Source: Hymenobacter jeongseonensis
Lineage (GTDB): Bacteria > Bacteroidota > Bacteroidia > Cytophagales > Hymenobacteraceae
DNA length: 64,000 nucleotides
Reading direction: 5' to 3'
NCBI RefSeq assembly: GCF_015694725.1
Contig: NZ_JADQDQ010000001.1
Location: 186,001-250,000, forward strand
The notes beneath the pieces are model-generated. The model saw nothing but the letters and a program-made list of their open reading frames with translations. It searched no databases and was not told the origin of the DNA. Shown here piece after piece: positions 32,615-41,298 of this stretch; the first letter of the stretch is position 1, and each line of letters opens with the position of its first letter. Position numbers and translations under genes: made by a program.

Positions 32615-33319
32615 ATGAAAAATAGCTTTCTGTATTGCCTCGCCGCCGGCTCGCTGGCTCTCTCCTTCTTCTTCGAGCGCTCCCCCGATGCTTCGATTAC
32701 GTCCCGTGCCGCTCTGGCGCCTGTCGTAGCCGAAGCATCGCTGTTTCCCGCCCTGACGACGACCGAGCCCGCCTCCGAACTTCCCACGCTTGTTGCCGCC
32801 CCGGCCAATGGGCCTGCGGCCAAGCCCGCCTTGGTGCCCACAGCGGCTGACTTGGCCGCCTCGCGCGACTCGCTGGCCTATAACTACTACGCGCAGACCC
32901 TGGGCCTGCACTTGGCTTTCGATGAAAACAAGGACTTGCTACAGTCCGTAACCGACTGGCTAGGCACTCCCTACCGCTACGGCAACAACTCGCGCAAAGG
33001 CACCGATTGCTCCGGCTTCGTTACCCGCGTGTTCCGCGAGGTGTACGGCATCACGTTGCAGCGCTCGTCGCGCTCCATGTTTTCCACCACCAAGCACATT
33101 GCCAAGAGCGAGATGAAAACCGGCGACCTGGTTTTCTTCCGTCGCGGCAAAGGCCCCATTTACCACGTCGGCATTTATTTGAAAAACGGGAAATTCGCCC
33201 ACTCTGCTACCAACGGCGGCGTCATGGTGAGTTCCTTAAAGCAGCCTTACTACCAGCGCAATTTCTATGCGGCCGGCCGCGTACCGGCCGCCGCCGAAGC
33301 CGAAGCCTCGGCCGAGTAA
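32615..33319 (+). CDS. NlpC/P60 (C40) cysteine peptidase, probable cell-wall hydrolase
   Basis: 234 residues. The N-terminal signal or membrane segment (FLYCLAAGSLALSFFF) and a Pro/Ala-rich linker (about 40-90) precede the catalytic domain. NlpC/P60 enzymes cut gamma-D-Glu-diamino acid bonds in peptidoglycan stem peptides. The catalytic Cys is Cys132 in TDCSGFV, followed by His184 in YHVGIYL and a third polar residue, His196, in FAHSATNGG. WLGTPYRYGNNSRKG precedes the Cys as expected. Two helices and the strand order match the family. A strong terminator follows. Confidence 0.9.
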   Translation: MKNSFLYCLAAGSLALSFFFERSPDASITSRAALAPVVAEASLFPALTTTEPASELPTLVAAPANGPAAKPALVPTAADLAASRDSLAYNYYAQTLGLHLAFDENKDLLQSVTDWLGTPYRYGNNSRKGTDCSGFVTRVFREVYGITLQRSSRSMFSTTKHIAKSEMKTGDLVFFRRGKGPIYHVGIYLKNGKFAHSATNGGVMVSSLKQPYYQRNFYAAGRVPAAAEAEASAE

Positions 33320-33344
33320 GCGGCGCGTTTCATCAGCACCTGGC

Positions 33345-33375
33345 AAAGCGCCCGGCCTATACGGCCGGGCGCTTT
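33345..33375 (+). terminator. Terminator after the NlpC/P60 gene
   Basis: AAAGCGCCCGGCC (33345-33357) pairs with 33363-33375 (13 bp), and a T-tract follows. Confidence 0.95.
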
Positions 33376-33690
33376 TTTTGTAGCCTTCCATTGGCATAAA
33401 GTTGCTCCTGAGTAGGTGTTTCCGCAAGGCGCGGCATTAAAGAGTGTCGCTAGTCATTGGCTACGGCTATCGGTGCGATACAACTCGTGACTAAGAGGAA
33501 ATACAATGCTGACTATGAGCCGTAAGAGCCAGATAGTGCGCGCTTGGGACGAGGCGAAGCGGTGACGCTGGCATCGGGTATTTCACATGAATTTCGGAAG
33601 AAAATTAGCCCAGCTGAGGACTTTTGCGTACAGCATTTTTCGAGGCCAACGCCTCGTCACCTTTCACCTCTTCTTTTCAATACCCTTTAT
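33376..33690. other. Intergenic region without a recognised gene
   Basis: 315 nt before the next ATG at 33691. The reading frame of the downstream gene is open back to 33544, but the extension is not protein-like. No strong hairpin or promoter box was found. It may contain the promoter of the small membrane protein. Confidence 0.4.
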
Positions 33691-34017
33691 ATGGACTCGC
33701 AAATCGAACAGCAGCTCGAAAAAATCATGCCCGAAGACTTGGCCCGCACTTTTGAAAGCGCTTTCCACGTCATTCAGGGCCGGCATGAGCACATGGACGA
33801 CCTGCTGAAACACGGCGGCGTGCTGCTGCGCAAAGCCGCCCACAAGTTTACCCCCACCCAGATGGTGCTGGGCGTAGCCGCGCTGGCGACGGTCGCCATC
33901 ATCTTCATTGGCCGGGAAATAAACAAGGAAGGCGAGGGCGAAGCCCAGGACGTAACTCCCCGCGAAGACAAGCGCCAGCTGGCCGGCAGCCACAGCAAAG
34001 GAAACGGCAACAAATAG
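33691..34017 (+). CDS. Small single-pass membrane protein of unknown function
   Basis: 108 residues from ATG 33691. A polar helical N-terminus (SQIEQQLEKIMPEDLARTFE) is followed by a possible amphipathic helix, then a membrane segment (MVLGVAALATVAIIFIG, about residues 57-74) and a charged, Lys/Glu/Gly-rich tail. The architecture suggests a cytoplasmic or periplasmic domain tethered by one helix. No known family. It is preceded by a gap of over 300 nt and followed by a bidirectional hairpin. Confidence 0.6.
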   Translation: MDSQIEQQLEKIMPEDLARTFESAFHVIQGRHEHMDDLLKHGGVLLRKAAHKFTPTQMVLGVAALATVAIIFIGREINKEGEGEAQDVTPREDKRQLAGSHSKGNGNK

Positions 34018-34029
34018 CCGCGCCCCTAA

Positions 34030-34073
34030 AACGCAAAAAAAAGCCGCTTCTTCGGGAGCGGCTTTTTTGCGTT
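34030..34073. terminator. Bidirectional terminator
   Basis: The stem AACGCAAAA...AAGCCGCT (34030-34048) pairs with 34057-34073, with A and T flanks, between convergent genes. Confidence 0.92.
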
Positions 34074-34141
34074 CGGGTCAAGCTTGCCCGCAAAAGGTAC
34101 TCTTAATGTCACTCGGCCCGGAAGCGGCGCTGGATAATGCC

Positions 34142-36574
34142 TTATTTGCCCTGCAGTGTCCAGGCCGTGGGCACGCGCGGGTGCTGCTCCTGGGCAGAGC
34201 GCAGAAACACCAATTCGTCGAGCTGGCCCACACGCCAGGTTTCCAGCAGGTTGTTGTAGAAGGGCGAGCCGGGGTTGCCGCTCTGGCCGCCGGGGTACAC
34301 GCCGTAGGCCTGCACCCGGGGGCCCAGCGCCACCACCATGCGCCAGGAAGGACCGTTGCGCTCCGAAGTGGCGTTCACAATGCCCGCCCCGCCGCCGCAG
34401 TCCACGTCCAACTGCCCGAAGCCGGGGAGCTGCAGCAGGTGCAGCACGTCGGTGCTTTTTTGGTTGGCCCAGCGCCATTTGGGCCCGAAAGGGCCAAGCT
34501 TGCGCGTCAGCGAGTCGGTGGCAAAGCGCAGGCTTTGCAGTGCCAGCTGTGGCAGGGTTTCCTTGGCGGGCGTTCGGCGGTCGTCAATCCAGGGCGAATT
34601 GGGTTCGTTCAGAATCAGGTTGTTGGTGCGGTCGCGGGGCGGGTAGCGCATTTCCACGCCAGTGACCTTGCTACCAAAGTCATCTTCCCAGATTCGTTTC
34701 ACAAAGTCGTTGTACCACAGGTTGAACACACTCGCACCAATGGCATCGGCAGTGTACTGATGCGGCCAGCGGCGCATTTCGGCCAGCACCTTGGCCTCCG
34801 CCGAACCAAGGGCGGGCGCGGCCACCAAGGCCAGCATTTTCGGCAGCATCAGCTGGGCGTTGAGGTCGAGCACGTCGTTCTGGAGCTGGCGCAGGCTGTC
34901 GGGCGTTACCTGGCGCATGGCGCCGAGGCGCTGGTTGATGCGGTGGCCGCGTTCGTAATTGGCGTAATTCCAGTTGAGGTAATACGGGTAGTCGGGCCCC
35001 GCCGAAAACTGGTTGGCCGAGCTCACAAAGCCGCGCGCTGGGTTCTTCACATGGGGATTGTGCGCGGCCGGAATCCAACCCTGCCAATCGTAGGCCGGGT
35101 CGGTGCCGTCAAGAATGAATTTGCCCTGGTTGCGCCACTTCAGCGGGAAGCGGCCATTGGGCCAGATGGCGATGTCCTTTTGGTTATCAGCGAAAATAAA
35201 GTTTTGTGCCGGCGAACCGTAGTGCGCCAGCGCGGCTGTGTAGTCGGGGTAGGCGCGGGCCCGGTTGAGCTGGTAAAAGGCCAGCACTTCGTTGGCCCCG
35301 TCGTGGGCCGTCCAGCGCATGGCGTGGGCAATGGGCGTTTGGGCAATAAAGGGCTTCTCCGGCTTATCGTACACCACTGGGCCGTGGTGAGTATAGAGCA
35401 CGGTATCGAGCCGGTCGGGCTGGTTGCGCACTTTGATGTGCTCCACTACCCGGCGCACGGGTTTCCAGCGGCCGGCGTGCCAGTATTCGCGTTGGGTCTT
35501 GTCTTTGAACTTCAACTGGTAGAAGTCGAGCACATCAGCCGCCACATTGGTCACGCCCCAGGCCGTGTTTTCGTTGAAGCCAATAATAACGGTGGGCGCG
35601 CCCGGAATGGTGACGCCGTACACGTTCACGCCCGGCGCATTCAACTGAATCTGGTACCAAATGCTGGGCAGGTTAAGCTGCAGGTGCGGGTCGTTAGCCA
35701 GCAGCGGGTAGCCCGAGGCCGATTTGGCCCCGCTCACCGCGAAGTTGTTGGAGCCCAGCTCGGCGTCGGGTTCGGTGCGGAGCTGGTGGGCCACCTGGGC
35801 CGTTGCAAACGACTTCGGTACGGGTGGGGCAGGCAGGGGCTGGAAATCCAGCGGCGTGCCCACCGGCACGATGGGGTCTTCGCGCGTGGGGTAGTCCGGA
35901 AACAGGTCTTGGGTTACCGCCGGGCCGTATTTGCCTTGGATGTTGCTCATGCGCAAGTCGTCGGTGCGGCCGCTCAGGTCCCAGGCCATAAACTTGAGCA
36001 GCAACGCGCATTTCAGGGGCTGCCACGGTTCGGGCTGGTAGTCGAGCAGCTTGTACTCGAAGGGCAGCGTGGCGGGCGTGAGTTGGTCTATGTATGCATT
36101 CACCCCCGCCGAATACGCCGTCAGCACGGTGCGTGTGGTGGGGTCGGCCATCATTACCTTCAGGGAGTTCGCTGCGCCAAAGGGCAGGCCCATCCGCCGG
36201 AAAAATCGGTCGGTTTCCAGCCGGGCCGGGCCTACAATTTCGGCCAGCCGGCCGGCCGCTACGTGGGTTTGGAATTCCATCTGCCAGAGGCGGTCGCGGG
36301 CCGTAAGATAGCCTTGGGCGAAGTAGAGGTCGGCGTCGTTTTGGGCGAACACGTGCGGCACGCGGCGGTCGTCGTAGCGCACCGTCACCTGCTTTTGAAG
36401 GCCGGGCAGCGCCAGGGTTTGCTGCGTAGGAAAAGCCTGGCGGGCCTCGGCGTTTTGCCAAAAGCCGCGGTACGGACTCAGCAACTTGCCAAACGGGGGC
36501 ACGTCGCCGTGCTTGGTGTTCAGCGTCCAAACCAGCGTGAGGGTGACGGCCAGCGCCAACAGGGCCTTTATCAT
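34142..36574 (-). CDS. Penicillin acylase family N-terminal nucleophile hydrolase
   Basis: 810 residues. This family hydrolyses amide bonds of penicillins, acyl-homoserine lactones or related N-acyl amides after autocatalytic cleavage. The probable nucleophile is Ser275 in ELGSNNFAVSG, the start of the beta chain. Upstream lies the alpha chain with ATHVPHIFA-like DDRRVPHVFAQNDADLYFAQG. Downstream are the conserved Asn-containing oxyanion region and YYLNWNYANYERGHRINQRL. The N-terminal hydrophobic segment is a signal or anchor. The substrate is not deducible. The gene is 157 nt from rlpA on the same strand, probably a separate transcript. Confidence 0.88.
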   Translation of the reverse strand: MIKALLALAVTLTLVWTLNTKHGDVPPFGKLLSPYRGFWQNAEARQAFPTQQTLALPGLQKQVTVRYDDRRVPHVFAQNDADLYFAQGYLTARDRLWQMEFQTHVAAGRLAEIVGPARLETDRFFRRMGLPFGAANSLKVMMADPTTRTVLTAYSAGVNAYIDQLTPATLPFEYKLLDYQPEPWQPLKCALLLKFMAWDLSGRTDDLRMSNIQGKYGPAVTQDLFPDYPTREDPIVPVGTPLDFQPLPAPPVPKSFATAQVAHQLRTEPDAELGSNNFAVSGAKSASGYPLLANDPHLQLNLPSIWYQIQLNAPGVNVYGVTIPGAPTVIIGFNENTAWGVTNVAADVLDFYQLKFKDKTQREYWHAGRWKPVRRVVEHIKVRNQPDRLDTVLYTHHGPVVYDKPEKPFIAQTPIAHAMRWTAHDGANEVLAFYQLNRARAYPDYTAALAHYGSPAQNFIFADNQKDIAIWPNGRFPLKWRNQGKFILDGTDPAYDWQGWIPAAHNPHVKNPARGFVSSANQFSAGPDYPYYLNWNYANYERGHRINQRLGAMRQVTPDSLRQLQNDVLDLNAQLMLPKMLALVAAPALGSAEAKVLAEMRRWPHQYTADAIGASVFNLWYNDFVKRIWEDDFGSKVTGVEMRYPPRDRTNNLILNEPNSPWIDDRRTPAKETLPQLALQSLRFATDSLTRKLGPFGPKWRWANQKSTDVLHLLQLPGFGQLDVDCGGGAGIVNATSERNGPSWRMVVALGPRVQAYGVYPGGQSGNPGSPFYNNLLETWRVGQLDELVFLRSAQEQHPRVPTAWTLQGK

Positions 36575-36624
36575 TTAGTAAAGCGTAGGAAGTAAAGAAT
36601 AGCGCACCGCGCGAGCCAAAAAAA

Positions 36625-36682
36625 GGCTGGAAACGCCCGGCAAGTAACGACAATGTCATCAATTGCTTTTGCGTTTCCAGCC
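36625..36682 (-). terminator. Terminator after rlpA (minus strand)
   Basis: The 12-bp arms GGCTGGAAACGC (36625-36636) and GCGTTTCCAGCC (36671-36682) are separated by 34 nt. Read on the minus strand the second arm runs into a T-tract, as expected downstream of rlpA. Confidence 0.65.
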
Positions 36683-36731
36683 CTTCCGGCCGATTGCTCG
36701 GCGCTTGCTAGTAGCTACTTGTTGCCCAGCG

Positions 36732-37619
36732 TCATCGAAGCGCTACCTCGCGCACCATGCCGCCAATGCCCCACACCATGAGCTGCTGGCGCACGGCCTC
36801 GGCTTCGGGACGTTCGCCGAAGTTGCCCACGAGCACGCGGCTGCGCTGGCGCCCATCGAGCAGGTATTGCGATACATTCACCTGCACTTCGGGCAGCAGG
36901 GATTTGATGCGGGCCTCCACAGCGTGGGCGTTGGCGGCATCAACAAAAGAGCCGGCCTGAATGAGGAAGCCCGACGGGCAGTTCACGGATTCGGTGGCGG
37001 TCATTACTTCGATTTTGCTGGCGCTGGAAGCCGCAATGAGGACGGGCTGCTCGGCCGGTGTTGCGGGCTCGGCGAGGGTCGGAATGGCGTTCGGTACCGA
37101 GTAGGTGGTGAAGGCGGCCTCGGGGTTGGGGTCGGCGGCGAACAGGGCGGCCAGGTTATCGGGCGTAGTGGCCGGGCCCAGGGGCGTTTCGGGAGCTACT
37201 ACTTCGGCTACCACGGTGGCGGCGCCGCATTCGGTGATGCCGAGCGGCCGCGCCGCAATTTCTGAAAGGTCAATGATGCGCTGGTGGCGGTAGGGGCCGC
37301 GGTCCGTCACGCGCACCACCACCGACTTCCCGTTTTTCACGTTCGTCACCCGCATGCGGGTGCCGAAGGGCAGGGTTTTGTGAGCGCAGGTGTACTTGAA
37401 GCGGTTGAACCGCTCGCCGCTCGTGGTTCGTCTGCCTTGAAAGTAACTGCCGTACCAGGAGGCCCGCCCCCGCAGCACCGTAGTGGCGGAAGTAGTCGGG
37501 GTTGAAGTGGCTTTGGTGGTGCCGGGGGTAGTGGCGTGCGCCGGAGCGCTCAGCAAAGTCAGCAACAGAAATAGAACGCTGGAAAGGACGGGTACTTTGA
37601 AGGGACGAAATAAAATCAT
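36732..37619 (-). CDS. rlpA: RlpA-like septal ring lytic transglycosylase (DPBB and SPOR domains)
   Basis: 295 residues from the ATG complement at 37619. The signal peptide is PVLSSVLFLLLTLLSAPAHA. The RlpA double-psi beta-barrel is seen in RASWYGSYFQGRRTTSGERF, GTRMRVTNVKNGKSVVVRV and TDRGPYRHQRIIDLSEIAA. A disordered Pro/Ala-rich linker (about 150-200) leads to a C-terminal SPOR-like domain (GFLIQAGSFVDAANAHAVEARI, RVLVGNFGERPEAEAVRQQL), which binds denuded glycans at the septum. RlpA cleaves such glycans in other bacteria. Transcribed away from the gene at 38121. Confidence 0.92.
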   Translation of the reverse strand: MILFRPFKVPVLSSVLFLLLTLLSAPAHATTPGTTKATSTPTTSATTVLRGRASWYGSYFQGRRTTSGERFNRFKYTCAHKTLPFGTRMRVTNVKNGKSVVVRVTDRGPYRHQRIIDLSEIAARPLGITECGAATVVAEVVAPETPLGPATTPDNLAALFAADPNPEAAFTTYSVPNAIPTLAEPATPAEQPVLIAASSASKIEVMTATESVNCPSGFLIQAGSFVDAANAHAVEARIKSLLPEVQVNVSQYLLDGRQRSRVLVGNFGERPEAEAVRQQLMVWGIGGMVREVALR

Positions 37620-37850
37620 GCGATTTGCAGATGGTGAGCGAAACAAACATAGGCGCATCCACCCGCGCTTTGCTAAATTTTGCATCCCAGCTACTAACTG
37701 GATTAGGTAAAAAATTGGGCTTTTCCGCTAAAACTTGCATTTAATTTATTCACATGCTAGTGGGAAAAGCAGCCGTGAGAGGCTCTCAAAGTATATTTTG
37801 CAGATTTGGTGGCAACCCATTGCGCAGGTGCAAAAATTAGATTATGCAGT

Positions 37851-37876
37851 ACGTGCAAAATTTGGGCATTGCACGT
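37851..37876. promoter_or_regulatory. Inverted repeat ACGTGCA/TGCACGT in the gap 37620-38120
   Basis: ACGTGCA at 37851-37857 is inverted with TGCACGT at 37870-37876, and a related GGTGCAAAAA lies about 24 nt upstream. This is the only notable pattern in the 501-nt gap between the divergent genes rlpA and the scramblase-like gene. It is a possible operator. Confidence 0.35.
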
Positions 37877-38120
37877 CAAACTACCTGCAGAACCTGTTTG
37901 CGTAAGTCCCGATTTTTTCGTAATGAGTTAACTGCGAGACCCAAGCCGGAGCGGAAAGAAACCGCACCTTAACCAGACCGATTGCGGGACATGGCAAGCA
38001 GTTGGCATGCCGAGGCGGTGCGGGAGCTTCGTTATCCGTTAAATATTGCGCTTAGCCAAGCTTCGGGGGTTTAATAAGGCTATACTTGCAGCTTACTTAC
38101 AGCAGTAACTATATCCTTGC

Positions 38121-38708
38121 ATGAACCAAATTCTTACTAAAAACCAGTTCTTCGTGAAAGAGCACGTTGGCATGTTCAAAGCGGCCAACAGCTACGACAT
38201 TCTGGACCTGGAATCGCAGCAGCCGCTGCTGGAATGCCGAGAACCCAAATTGGGCTTTTTCACGAAAATGTTCCGGTTCACGAAGTACAAAACCCAGACG
38301 CCGTTCGACATTGAGGTGAAGGACGGGGTAGGGCAGGACGTGCTGCGCCTCACGCGGGGCGTTTCGTTGTTCCGGTCCACGGTGCAGGTCTTCGATGGCA
38401 ACCAAGCGCTGGTGGGCTCGTTTCGGCAGCACGTGCTCAGCTTCGGCGGCAAGCTGGACGTGCTCGACGGCGGCGGCCGGGTAATCTGCACGGTGGAAGG
38501 CAAAGTGACCAGCTTCAACTACAAGTTTCTGCGCGACGGCGAGCAAATTGCGCTGGTGACCAAAAAGTGGATGGGCCTGGGCAAGGAGTTGTTCACCTCG
38601 GCCGACAACTACGTCATCAACATCGAACCCACTGTGGCGGCCACGGACGCCATTCGTTCCATGATTGTGGCGGCCGCGCTGTGCATCGACATGGTGTTCG
38701 CGGAATAG
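38121..38708 (+). CDS. Phospholipid scramblase / LURP-one-related family protein
   Basis: 195 residues. The sequence is a run of short beta strands resembling the tubby-like fold of the LURP-one-related and scramblase family: MFKAANSYDILDLESQQPLLECRE, then LGFFTKMFRFTKYKTQTPFDIEV, SFRQHVLSFGGKLDVLDGGG and EGKVTSFNYKFLRDGEQIA. The C-terminal helix is hydrophobic (IRSMIVAAALCIDMVF) and may insert in the membrane. The family's bacterial function is unknown. The next gene begins 32 nt later on the same strand. Confidence 0.75.
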   Translation: MNQILTKNQFFVKEHVGMFKAANSYDILDLESQQPLLECREPKLGFFTKMFRFTKYKTQTPFDIEVKDGVGQDVLRLTRGVSLFRSTVQVFDGNQALVGSFRQHVLSFGGKLDVLDGGGRVICTVEGKVTSFNYKFLRDGEQIALVTKKWMGLGKELFTSADNYVINIEPTVAATDAIRSMIVAAALCIDMVFAE

Positions 38709-38740
38709 CGCCCTGGCGGTGCGGTCCCTACCTTTGCGGC

Positions 38741-39658
38741 ATGGATTTCGGCCGCCTGCCCGACTTACGCTACGTTGATTTTCGGCTCCCGCCCGACCAC
38801 CCCGAAACGGCCCGGGTGCTGGCGCGCGCCCGCGCCACGCAGCCCGCCCCGGCCGGCCTGCACGTGGGCTGCCCCATCTGGACCAATAAGGAATGGCTGG
38901 GCACCTACTTCCCCGCGGGCATCAAAGAGCCCGACTACCTGCACTACTACGCGCAGCAGTTTAATAGCATCGAGCTGAACACCACGCACTACCGCATTCC
39001 CGATGCGGCCACGGTGCGCCGCTGGTGCGCGGCCGTGGGGCCCGGTTTTAAGTTTTGCCCCAAGCTGCCGCGTAGCATCAGCCACGAGCGGGAGTTGTTT
39101 CAGGCCGATGATTTGGTGGTGCCGATGGCCCGCGCCTACGAGGGCCTGGGCGAGAACCTGGGCTGGGCCTTCCTGCAGTTGCCGCCGCACTTTGGCCCCG
39201 AACACCTGCCGCGTCTGGAGCGGTTTCTGCTCGACTTTCCGGAAACCGTGCCGCTGGCGGTGGAACTGCGCCATCCCCGTTGGTTTGCCGACAAAGCCTT
39301 GGCCGATGCTGTATTTGCCACCTTCGAGGCCCTGAACAAAACACTGGTGATAACCGACGTGGCCGGCCGGCGCGATGTGCTGCCCATGCGCCTGACCACG
39401 CCGGTGGCCTTCATCCGTTTCAACGGGCACGGCCTGCACAGCACCGACTACCAGCGTGCCGACGCCTGGGCCGAGCGCCTGGCCGCCTGGGTGGCGCAGG
39501 GTGTGCACGACGTCTACTTTTTCATTCATCAGAAAGACGTGCGCCACGCGCCCGTCCTCGCCACTTATTTCCTCAATAAGATGCGCGAGCTAACGGGCAT
39601 TGCGGTGCCGCCCCCGTTCGTCATTCCCCAGCCGGTACAGGGGAATCTGTTCGGCTAA
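38741..39658 (+). CDS. DUF72 family protein (YecE-like)
   Basis: 305 residues from ATG 38741. A TACCTTTG box immediately before this ATG may be its promoter. The DUF72 TIM-barrel features are visible: VGCPIWTNKEWLGTYFP, YAQQFNSIELNTTHYRIP, FKFCPKLPRSISHER, LGWAFLQLPPHF, VPLAVELRHPRWF and TPVAFIRFNGHG. The activity of the family is unknown, although it resembles sugar- or nucleic-acid-processing barrels. Its 3' end overlaps the convergent SGNH hydrolase gene by 38 nt. Confidence 0.88.
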   Translation: MDFGRLPDLRYVDFRLPPDHPETARVLARARATQPAPAGLHVGCPIWTNKEWLGTYFPAGIKEPDYLHYYAQQFNSIELNTTHYRIPDAATVRRWCAAVGPGFKFCPKLPRSISHERELFQADDLVVPMARAYEGLGENLGWAFLQLPPHFGPEHLPRLERFLLDFPETVPLAVELRHPRWFADKALADAVFATFEALNKTLVITDVAGRRDVLPMRLTTPVAFIRFNGHGLHSTDYQRADAWAERLAAWVAQGVHDVYFFIHQKDVRHAPVLATYFLNKMRELTGIAVPPPFVIPQPVQGNLFG

Positions 39659-40229
39659 GCAGCAGCGGGCCCAGAATCTGCCATACGTTGTCGGCCAGGA
39701 TGCGCTGGCCTGCCGCGTTGGGGTGCACGCCGTCGGCGAGGTTCAACTCGCGGCGGCCCAGCACGCCTTGCAGCAGGAAGGGCACGAAGGGCAAGCTGTT
39801 TTTGTCGGCCAGGGTGCGGAACAGGGCCTTAAATTCGGTGGCGTAGTGGGCCAAGCGATGGCCGCCCAGTGGGCCTAGGTCGAAGGGAAACTCCAAGCCG
39901 GCCAGCACAATTTGTGCCTCCGGGTACTGACGCTTCACGGCGTCGATAATGAACTGCAGGTTGTGGGTGGTTTCGCGCACCGGAATGCCCCGAATGCCGT
40001 CGTTGGCCCCCAGGGCCAGCACGAACACATCGATAGGATGCCGGGCCAGCACCGAAGCCAAGCGCTGGCGCCCGCCGGCGCTGGTTTCACCGCTCACGCC
40101 GTAGTTGTAGGCTTTATAAGGAAGCTGCTGCTCGTCGAGCCGCCGCTGAATCAGGGACGGGAAGCTGGCGGCAGCGGGCAGGCCGTGGCCCGCGGTGAGG
40201 CTGTCGCCGAAGAAGATAAGGTTTTTCAT
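39621..40229 (-). CDS. SGNH/GDSL hydrolase, TesA-like arylesterase or lysophospholipase
   Basis: 202 residues with no signal peptide evident. The SGNH blocks are all present: block I IFFGDSLTAGHG (nucleophile Ser10), block II around YGVSGETSAGG with Gly, block III VLALGANDG with Asn, and block V LADGVHPN with catalytic Asp and His. The fold hydrolyses esters of small acyl chains or lysophospholipids. A 38-nt overlap with convergent DUF72 is unusual but the motifs of both are intact. A family C repeat follows upstream of its start, in the 130-nt gap to the next gene. Confidence 0.92.
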   Translation of the reverse strand: MKNLIFFGDSLTAGHGLPAAASFPSLIQRRLDEQQLPYKAYNYGVSGETSAGGRQRLASVLARHPIDVFVLALGANDGIRGIPVRETTHNLQFIIDAVKRQYPEAQIVLAGLEFPFDLGPLGGHRLAHYATEFKALFRTLADKNSLPFVPFLLQGVLGRRELNLADGVHPNAAGQRILADNVWQILGPLLLSRTDSPVPAGE

Positions 40230-40268
40230 AGGGTGCTATTTCAACAGCACCAAAGCCGTTTTTGTGCC

Positions 40269-40346
40269 GTAGCGCGGACTTTGTAGTCCGCGTTTCCGAC
40301 AGATACCCAAATGGCGCGAACACGCGGGCTGCAAAGTCCGCGCTAC
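40269..40346. repeat. Paired inverted repeat, family C
   Basis: The unit GTAGCGCGGACTTTGTAGTC at 40269 is inverted with the arm ending at 40346 (GGCTGCAAAGTCCGCGCTAC, small mismatch). It is the same family as 2952-3037. Confidence 0.88.
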
Positions 40347-40359
40347 ATAAAGCAATGAG

Positions 40360-40662
40360 CTATTCCACGACCTCGAGCACGGTGCGAAATGACACGTATT
40401 GGCCCGCGAAGTGGGCTTCCATGTCGGCGCGCAGGGCGGGAGCGCACACGCGTTGGTATTCTTCCAGCTGCTCCACGCTGATGCAGTAGTACTGGGCGGC
40501 GTAGGTGATGCCGTTGTCTTCTTCGTTGAGCAGGCGGCAGAGCTGGCTTTTTAGAAAAAAGCCGGTTTCCATCACTTCGGGCATGTGCGTGGTGCGCATG
40601 TAGTCCAGCCACTGGTCGGCCACGCTGGGCTCGATGCTGCTGGTGACGTTGTAGAGAATCAT
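40360..40662 (-). CDS. DUF4286 family protein
   Basis: 100 residues from the ATG complement at 40662. The N-terminus MILYNVTSSIEPSVADQWLDYM starts a ferredoxin-like fold, followed by HMPEVMETGFFLKSQLCRLL and YAAQYYCISVEQLEEYQR. This pattern is characteristic of the small DUF4286 proteins of Bacteroidota, whose role is unknown. A hydrophobic extension is open upstream of this ATG but lacks the fold's start. The next gene on the strand (40746-41192) lies 83 nt upstream. Confidence 0.8.
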   Translation of the reverse strand: MILYNVTSSIEPSVADQWLDYMRTTHMPEVMETGFFLKSQLCRLLNEEDNGITYAAQYYCISVEQLEEYQRVCAPALRADMEAHFAGQYVSFRTVLEVVE

Positions 40663-40745
40663 GAGGAAGAAGAAAGGAGTGAACGGGGGCTGAACATGGG
40701 CGGCTAGAAGCAAAAAGAACTCCCGCCACTGCTCAGGCACCCTTT

Positions 40746-41192
40746 TCAGACGCGCAGGGAGTCGAACTGAAAATTGGTAATACGGGCCTGAATGTCTTTT
40801 GGCGAAAGTTTATCGGTAGCGGCGGCTTGGGCCAGGGCGGGCAGCTCGGCGTCGCCGGCCAGGCGCAGGCTCAGGATTTGGCTGAGGCTGAGCTGTTTTT
40901 CGAGCGCAGCAAAGCGCTGGCCGCTGACTTCGAAATACCGCTGGCGCACCTCGAGGCGGCAAATTCGGTCCTGCAGTTGCAGGGCGTAGTGCTGCCGCAG
41001 CATGATGAGCACCCCCAAGCCGATGATGGCCAGCGCCGCTACGCTGAACCAGAGCCGGGCTATCTGGTCGTCGTCGCCGGCCACTTTGGTGTAGCGCAGC
41101 ACGGCGTAGCCCGCCAGGAGCAGGGCCAGGGGCACGAGCACAAAGTGGTGCCACGGGTAGTACATGGGGGTGTTTTTGGTGGGGTTGGCCAT
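40746..41192 (-). CDS. DUF6526-like membrane protein with two helices
   Basis: 148 residues. Two membrane segments (HHFVLVPLALLLAGYAVLRY and FSVAALAIIGLGVLIMLRQ) lead to a cytoplasmic alpha-helical region with LQDRICRLEVRQRYFEVSGQRF, ending in a polar tail. The arrangement matches the DUF6526 family of Bacteroidota, which is uncharacterised. The helical region could form a coiled coil. The DUF4286 gene lies downstream on the same strand, so co-expression is possible. Confidence 0.7.
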   Translation of the reverse strand: MANPTKNTPMYYPWHHFVLVPLALLLAGYAVLRYTKVAGDDDQIARLWFSVAALAIIGLGVLIMLRQHYALQLQDRICRLEVRQRYFEVSGQRFAALEKQLSLSQILSLRLAGDAELPALAQAAATDKLSPKDIQARITNFQFDSLRV

Positions 41193-41251
41193 GGGTTGGA
41201 AGTAAGCAGGAGGGCGAAAGGTAAAAGAAGCGGGGCGGAATACGCCAAAAA

Positions 41252-41277
41252 AAAGCCCCGGCCGAGGCCGGAGCTTT
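41252..41277 (-). terminator. Terminator (minus strand) after the gene at 41299
   Basis: The stem AAAGCCCCGGCC (41252-41263) pairs with 41266-41277, one mismatch. Read on the minus strand it is followed by a run of eight T. Confidence 0.8.
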
Positions 41278-41298
41278 CTTAACGGAGCAAGTGGCGAA

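Noticed and set aside
34067..36595. An 842-codon plus-strand ORF antisense to the acylase gene
   Set aside because: It mirrors the high-GC third-position bias of the minus-strand gene, which has an intact Ser-Asn-Asn active site.
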